64,000 bases of DNA from an uncultured Desulfobacter sp. (GTDB taxonomy: Bacteria > Desulfobacterota > Desulfobacteria > Desulfobacterales > Desulfobacteraceae): positions 3,100,001-3,164,000 of the forward strand of contig NZ_OY762229.1 of assembly GCF_963665355.1 (NCBI RefSeq). Direction: 5' to 3'. Position 1 is the stretch's first letter. The number at the start of each line of letters is the position of its first letter. A program made the translations under genes and the position numbers. Of this stretch, positions 61,071 through 64,000 are shown piece by piece. The notes beneath the pieces were generated by a model. It had not been told where the DNA came from. It saw only the letters and a list, made by a program, of their open reading frames with translations, and searched no databases.

Positions 61071-61742
61071 TTGTTTACTGGAATCATAGAAAGTCTGGGT
61101 ACCATTCGGCGCATCGAAACCCAGGGAGAGGGCAGAATACTGACCATTGCCTGTGACCTGGATCTTTCCGGTACAGGTATCGGGGATTCCATTGCCGTGA
61201 ACGGGGCCTGCCTGACCGCTGTCAGCCTTGGCAAAGGGCAGTTCAAGGTGGACATGGCGCCGGAAACCGTGTCACGCACCACCTTCGGGGCCCTTGGACC
61301 CGGGGCCCGGGTCAATATCGAACGGGCATTGAAGTTGTCGGACCGCATAGACGGTCACTTGGTGTCAGGCCACATAGACGGGACAGGTGCGGTTTCAAAG
61401 ATTGAGACCCGGAGCAATGCCATTATATATGACATCCAGGTGCCGGAAAATCTGGCCGATGAGATGATCGAAAAAGGTTCCGTTGCCATTGACGGGATCA
61501 GCCTGACCATCAACCAGTGCTGGAAAAACGGTTTTTCGGTAAGCATCATTCCCCATACCGCAAAGATTACGACCATCGGGTTTAAAAAAGTGGGGGACCG
61601 CGTCAATATTGAGACGGATATTCTTGGAAAATATGTAAAAAAATTTTTATCAGGGCAAAGAAAAAGTGCAAACAGTGCCAATGACGCCGAATCAGGCGCA
61701 GGCATCAGTATGTCACTTCTTGCCCGGAACGGATTCTTGTAA
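61071..61742 (+). CDS. ribE: Riboflavin synthase alpha subunit
   Basis: The 223-residue protein has two lumazine-binding repeats, beginning [20 protein letters not shown] and [20 protein letters not shown], with [16 protein letters not shown] and [13 protein letters not shown]. It makes riboflavin from two lumazine molecules. The start is TTG 61071 (LFTGIIE) after a GGGAG site. It is in the run ribD-ribE-ribBA-ribH. Confidence 0.95.
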   Translation: MFTGIIESLGTIRRIETQGEGRILTIACDLDLSGTGIGDSIAVNGACLTAVSLGKGQFKVDMAPETVSRTTFGALGPGARVNIERALKLSDRIDGHLVSGHIDGTGAVSKIETRSNAIIYDIQVPENLADEMIEKGSVAIDGISLTINQCWKNGFSVSIIPHTAKITTIGFKKVGDRVNIETDILGKYVKKFLSGQRKSANSANDAESGAGISMSLLARNGFL

Positions 61743-61754
61743 AGGATATACAAA

Positions 61755-62960
61755 ATGCCGCATTTAACCATTGAACAGGCAATTGAAGATATAAAAAACG
61801 GAAAAATGGTCATCCTGGTCGATGACGAGGACAGGGAGAATGAAGGGGATCTGACCATGGCAGCCCAGTCCGTAACCCCGGAAGCCATCAACTTCATGGC
61901 CACCTATGGCCGGGGGCTTGTCTGTCTTTCCCTTGATTCAAGTATTGCCGACAAGCTTGAGCTGCCCATGATGGTAGAGCACAATACTTCCCAGTATGGT
62001 ACGGGATTTACGGTCTCCATTGAGGCCAAACAAGGTGTGACAACAGGGATTTCCGCCGCAGACCGGGCCACCACCATTCTGACGGCCGTGGCCGATGAAA
62101 CAGGTCCCCAGGACATCGCAAGGCCGGGGCACATCTTCCCTTTGCGGGCCCGGGACGGCGGAGTGATGGTGCGTATCGGCCAGACCGAAGGGTCTGTGGA
62201 CCTTGCGCGTCTTGCCGGTATGAAACCCGCCGGCGTTATCTGCGAGATCATGGATGATGACGGAACCATGGCCCGGATGCCTTCCCTTGAAAAATTTTCC
62301 GAAAAGCACGGCATCGGCATCTGCACCGTAGCCGACCTTGTCAAGTACCGGTTGAAAACCGAAAGCTTTGTCAAACGGGCCGCAGAAACAGTTATTCCCA
62401 CCCGGGTGGGCGGTGAATTTAAAATTGTTGCCTATGAGAATGATATCGATAATCTGACCCATATTGCCCTGGTTAAAGGGGAAATAGATCCGGAAAAGGC
62501 AATTCTTGTGCGGGTACATTCCGAATGTATGACCGGTGATATCTTTTCTTCTTTGCGCTGTGACTGCCAGGATCAGCTTCGCCGGGCCATGAAGATGGTG
62601 GATGATGAAGGGTGCGGGGTGATTTTGTATCTGCGCCAGGAGGGCCGGGGTATTGGCCTTGTGAACAAATTAAAAGCCTATGAGTACCAGCGCCAGGGTC
62701 TGGATACGGTCCAGGCCAATGAGAAACTTGGATTCGACGCCGACATGCGTGATTATGGTGTGGGTGCCCAGATGCTGGTGGATTTGGGTGTCCGAAAAAT
62801 GCGCCTGCTCACCAATAATCCAAAAAAAATGGTGGGCCTTGAAGGCTACGGTTTAAGCGTTGTGGAACAGGTACCCATTGAAGTGGAGCCCAACCCCTAC
62901 AATCAGGGATATTTGAAGTGCAAGCAGGCCAAACTGGGCCATTTATTACATATAAAATAA
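61755..62960 (+). CDS. ribBA: Bifunctional DHBP synthase/GTP cyclohydrolase II (RibBA)
   Basis: The 401-residue fusion begins with the RibB domain ([52 protein letters not shown]). The RibA domain starts at about 205, with zinc ligands in [20 protein letters not shown] and the active-site [11 protein letters not shown] and [12 protein letters not shown]. It supplies both precursors of riboflavin, from ribulose 5-phosphate and GTP. Confidence 0.97.
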   Translation: MPHLTIEQAIEDIKNGKMVILVDDEDRENEGDLTMAAQSVTPEAINFMATYGRGLVCLSLDSSIADKLELPMMVEHNTSQYGTGFTVSIEAKQGVTTGISAADRATTILTAVADETGPQDIARPGHIFPLRARDGGVMVRIGQTEGSVDLARLAGMKPAGVICEIMDDDGTMARMPSLEKFSEKHGIGICTVADLVKYRLKTESFVKRAAETVIPTRVGGEFKIVAYENDIDNLTHIALVKGEIDPEKAILVRVHSECMTGDIFSSLRCDCQDQLRRAMKMVDDEGCGVILYLRQEGRGIGLVNKLKAYEYQRQGLDTVQANEKLGFDADMRDYGVGAQMLVDLGVRKMRLLTNNPKKMVGLEGYGLSVVEQVPIEVEPNPYNQGYLKCKQAKLGHLLHIK

Positions 62961-62971
62961 GGACAATACAT

Positions 62972-63439
62972 ATGCCTCAGATAATTGAAGCCAATTTAAA
63001 TGCCAAGGGAAAAAAATTTGGTATTATTGCCGCAAGATTCAATGATTTTATTGTGGACAAACTTGTGTCGGGCGCTTTGGATGCTTTGATCAGAAGCGGT
63101 GCACAGGATAAGGATATTGCCATTGTCAAGGTGCCCGGTGCCTTTGAAATTCCACTGGCCGCAGCCAAACTGGCTGATATGAAAAAATTTGACGCCATTA
63201 TCTGCCTGGGCGCTGTGATCCGCGGGGCCACCACCCATTATGATTATGTGTGCGCGGAAGTGTCCAAAGGTATCGCGTCCGTAAGTCTTGAGGCCAAAGT
63301 GCCGGTGATGTTCGGTATCCTCACCACAGAAACCATTGAACAGGCCATTGAACGGGCGGGGACGAAATCCGGTAACAAAGGTTTTGATGTGGCCATGGGT
63401 GCCATTGAGATGGCAAACCTGTGCAAGAACATGGAATAA
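62972..63439 (+). CDS. ribH: 6,7-dimethyl-8-ribityllumazine synthase
   Basis: The 155-residue protein has [37 protein letters not shown] and [15 protein letters not shown], the lumazine synthase hallmarks, and it assembles into a capsid-like shell in most relatives. The frame extends 54 bp upstream, but ATG 62972 has AAGGACA ahead and gives the family start [17 protein letters not shown]. nusB follows with a 3-bp gap. Confidence 0.96.
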   Translation: MPQIIEANLNAKGKKFGIIAARFNDFIVDKLVSGALDALIRSGAQDKDIAIVKVPGAFEIPLAAAKLADMKKFDAIICLGAVIRGATTHYDYVCAEVSKGIASVSLEAKVPVMFGILTTETIEQAIERAGTKSGNKGFDVAMGAIEMANLCKNME

Positions 63440-63442
63440 AAT

Positions 63443-63856
63443 ATGGGTGACAGGCGAAAATCCAGGGAACTGGCCCTGCAAGCCTTGTTTTCCATGGATC
63501 TGAATAGAACAGACTCCTTGCCACAACTGGATGAATTCCTTGATCAATACGGAGAAGATGTCAGTGAGCCCACCCGTCTTTTTTTTCAGACGCTTGTGGA
63601 CGGGGTGTTGAATAACCGTAAAAAGATAGACACACTTTTAGATCAATGCGCCAAGAACTGGAAGATTTCCAGAATGCCGGCCGTGGATAGAAATATCATG
63701 AGAATTGCTGCATTTGAGATGCTTCATCTGTCTGATATTCCCCACTCGGTATCAATCAATGAAGCGGTTGATATCGGAAAAAAATTCGGTACCCGGGATT
63801 CCGGGCCCTTCATTAACGGTGTGTTGGATCGCATCAGAACCCAGCAAGAGTTATAG
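63443..63856 (+). CDS. nusB: Transcription antitermination factor NusB
   Basis: The 137-residue helical protein begins GDRRKSRELALQALFSMDLN and has SRMPAVDRNIMRIAAFEML, SISINEAVDIGKKFG-type and GPFINGVLDRI motifs (here HSVSINEAVDIGKKFGTRDS). It binds boxA RNA with S10 in rRNA antitermination. Placement after ribH is a common arrangement. Confidence 0.96.
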   Translation: MGDRRKSRELALQALFSMDLNRTDSLPQLDEFLDQYGEDVSEPTRLFFQTLVDGVLNNRKKIDTLLDQCAKNWKISRMPAVDRNIMRIAAFEMLHLSDIPHSVSINEAVDIGKKFGTRDSGPFINGVLDRIRTQQEL

Positions 63857-63885
63857 CCCAGGACGTGAAGAACAAGGAGGATGTT

Positions 63886-64000
63886 TTGATTATACACAAA
63901 CTAGAAGTCGGCCCTATTATGGCGAACTGCTATATTTTGGGGTGTGAAGATACAAAACAGGCCGCTGTAATTGACCCGGGTGATGATGCAGACCGCATTC
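63886..64000 (+). CDS. Metallo-beta-lactamase-fold hydrolase (N-terminal part)
   Basis: TTG 63886 follows AAGGAGG at 63874-63880. The product starts IIHKLEVGPIMANCYILGCE and continues with AVIDPGDDADRI, the opening of glyoxalase II-like hydrolases. The gene runs off the window. An ATG five bases upstream is in another frame and stops after two codons. Confidence 0.85.
   Translation, partial: MIIHKLEVGPIMANCYILGCEDTKQAAVIDPGDDADRI

Overview
The window looks like a chromosome segment of a Gram-negative, probably sulfate-reducing bacterium of the Desulfobacterota (Desulfobacterales-like). This is inferred from three things: a diderm toolkit (type II secretion, TonB receptor, LPS-type ABC export), a moderate GC housekeeping block in the order glyA-dCMP deaminase-nrdR-ribD-ribE-ribBA-ribH-nusB, and a probable selenoprotein. 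No rRNA, tRNA, CRISPR array or intact insertion sequence was seen.

Region 1 (1-4181) is the end of a glycan cluster: a DegT-type sugar aminotransferase, a GT2, a SAM methyltransferase and a GT4. It runs with overlapping reading frames into region 2 (4169-13665), a type II secretion operon in the order gspI-J-(membrane/TPR protein)-K-L-M-C-D. gspE, F, G and H are not in the window. The inserted membrane/TPR gene is split by a -1 frame change lying exactly on an A AAG GGA heptamer.

Region 3 (13748-19605) holds an ABC-type periplasmic binding protein without permease, a histidine kinase, an NtrC-type regulator and a TonB-dependent receptor. It reads as a ligand-sensing unit driving sigma-54 transcription.

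Region 4 (19812-29050) encodes exported proteins. These are a CAP-like protein, a cysteine-rich and probably abundant surface protein, a secreted protein with a transglutaminase-elicitor-like N-terminus that shares a beta-module with the surface protein, and directly downstream a 5'-nucleotidase-like protein with an in-frame TGA at codon 45. A SECIS-like hairpin follows that codon, so the gene most likely encodes a selenoprotein. A lipoprotein, a TPR protein and a Sel1-repeat protein follow.

Region 5 (29072-53661) is a large surface polysaccharide cluster. It contains Wzm/Wzt-type ABC exporter halves separated by a B12-radical SAM gene and a hexapeptide acyltransferase, a methyltransferase-GT2-GT4 fusion, a radical SAM/SPASM protein, a UDP-galactopyranose-mutase-like flavoprotein, three more glycosyltransferases, a secreted GH5-like glycosidase, a plant-type LRR protein and a FlaA1/CapD-type nucleotide-sugar dehydratase.

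Region 6 (54073-64000) is housekeeping: amrB (Memo), gltX on the minus strand, then a plus-strand run of rpmF, acpP, rpiB, glyA, dCMP deaminase, nrdR, ribD, ribE, ribBA, ribH, nusB and the start of a metallo-beta-lactamase-fold hydrolase. The fatty-acid genes that often separate rpmF, acpP and rpiB are absent.

The most noteworthy items are the Sec-containing nucleotidase-like protein with its transglutaminase-like neighbour, the candidate programmed frameshift in the secretion operon, a coiled-coil signature shared by two glycan enzymes, and a structured 266-bp intergenic element bounded by inverted repeats.
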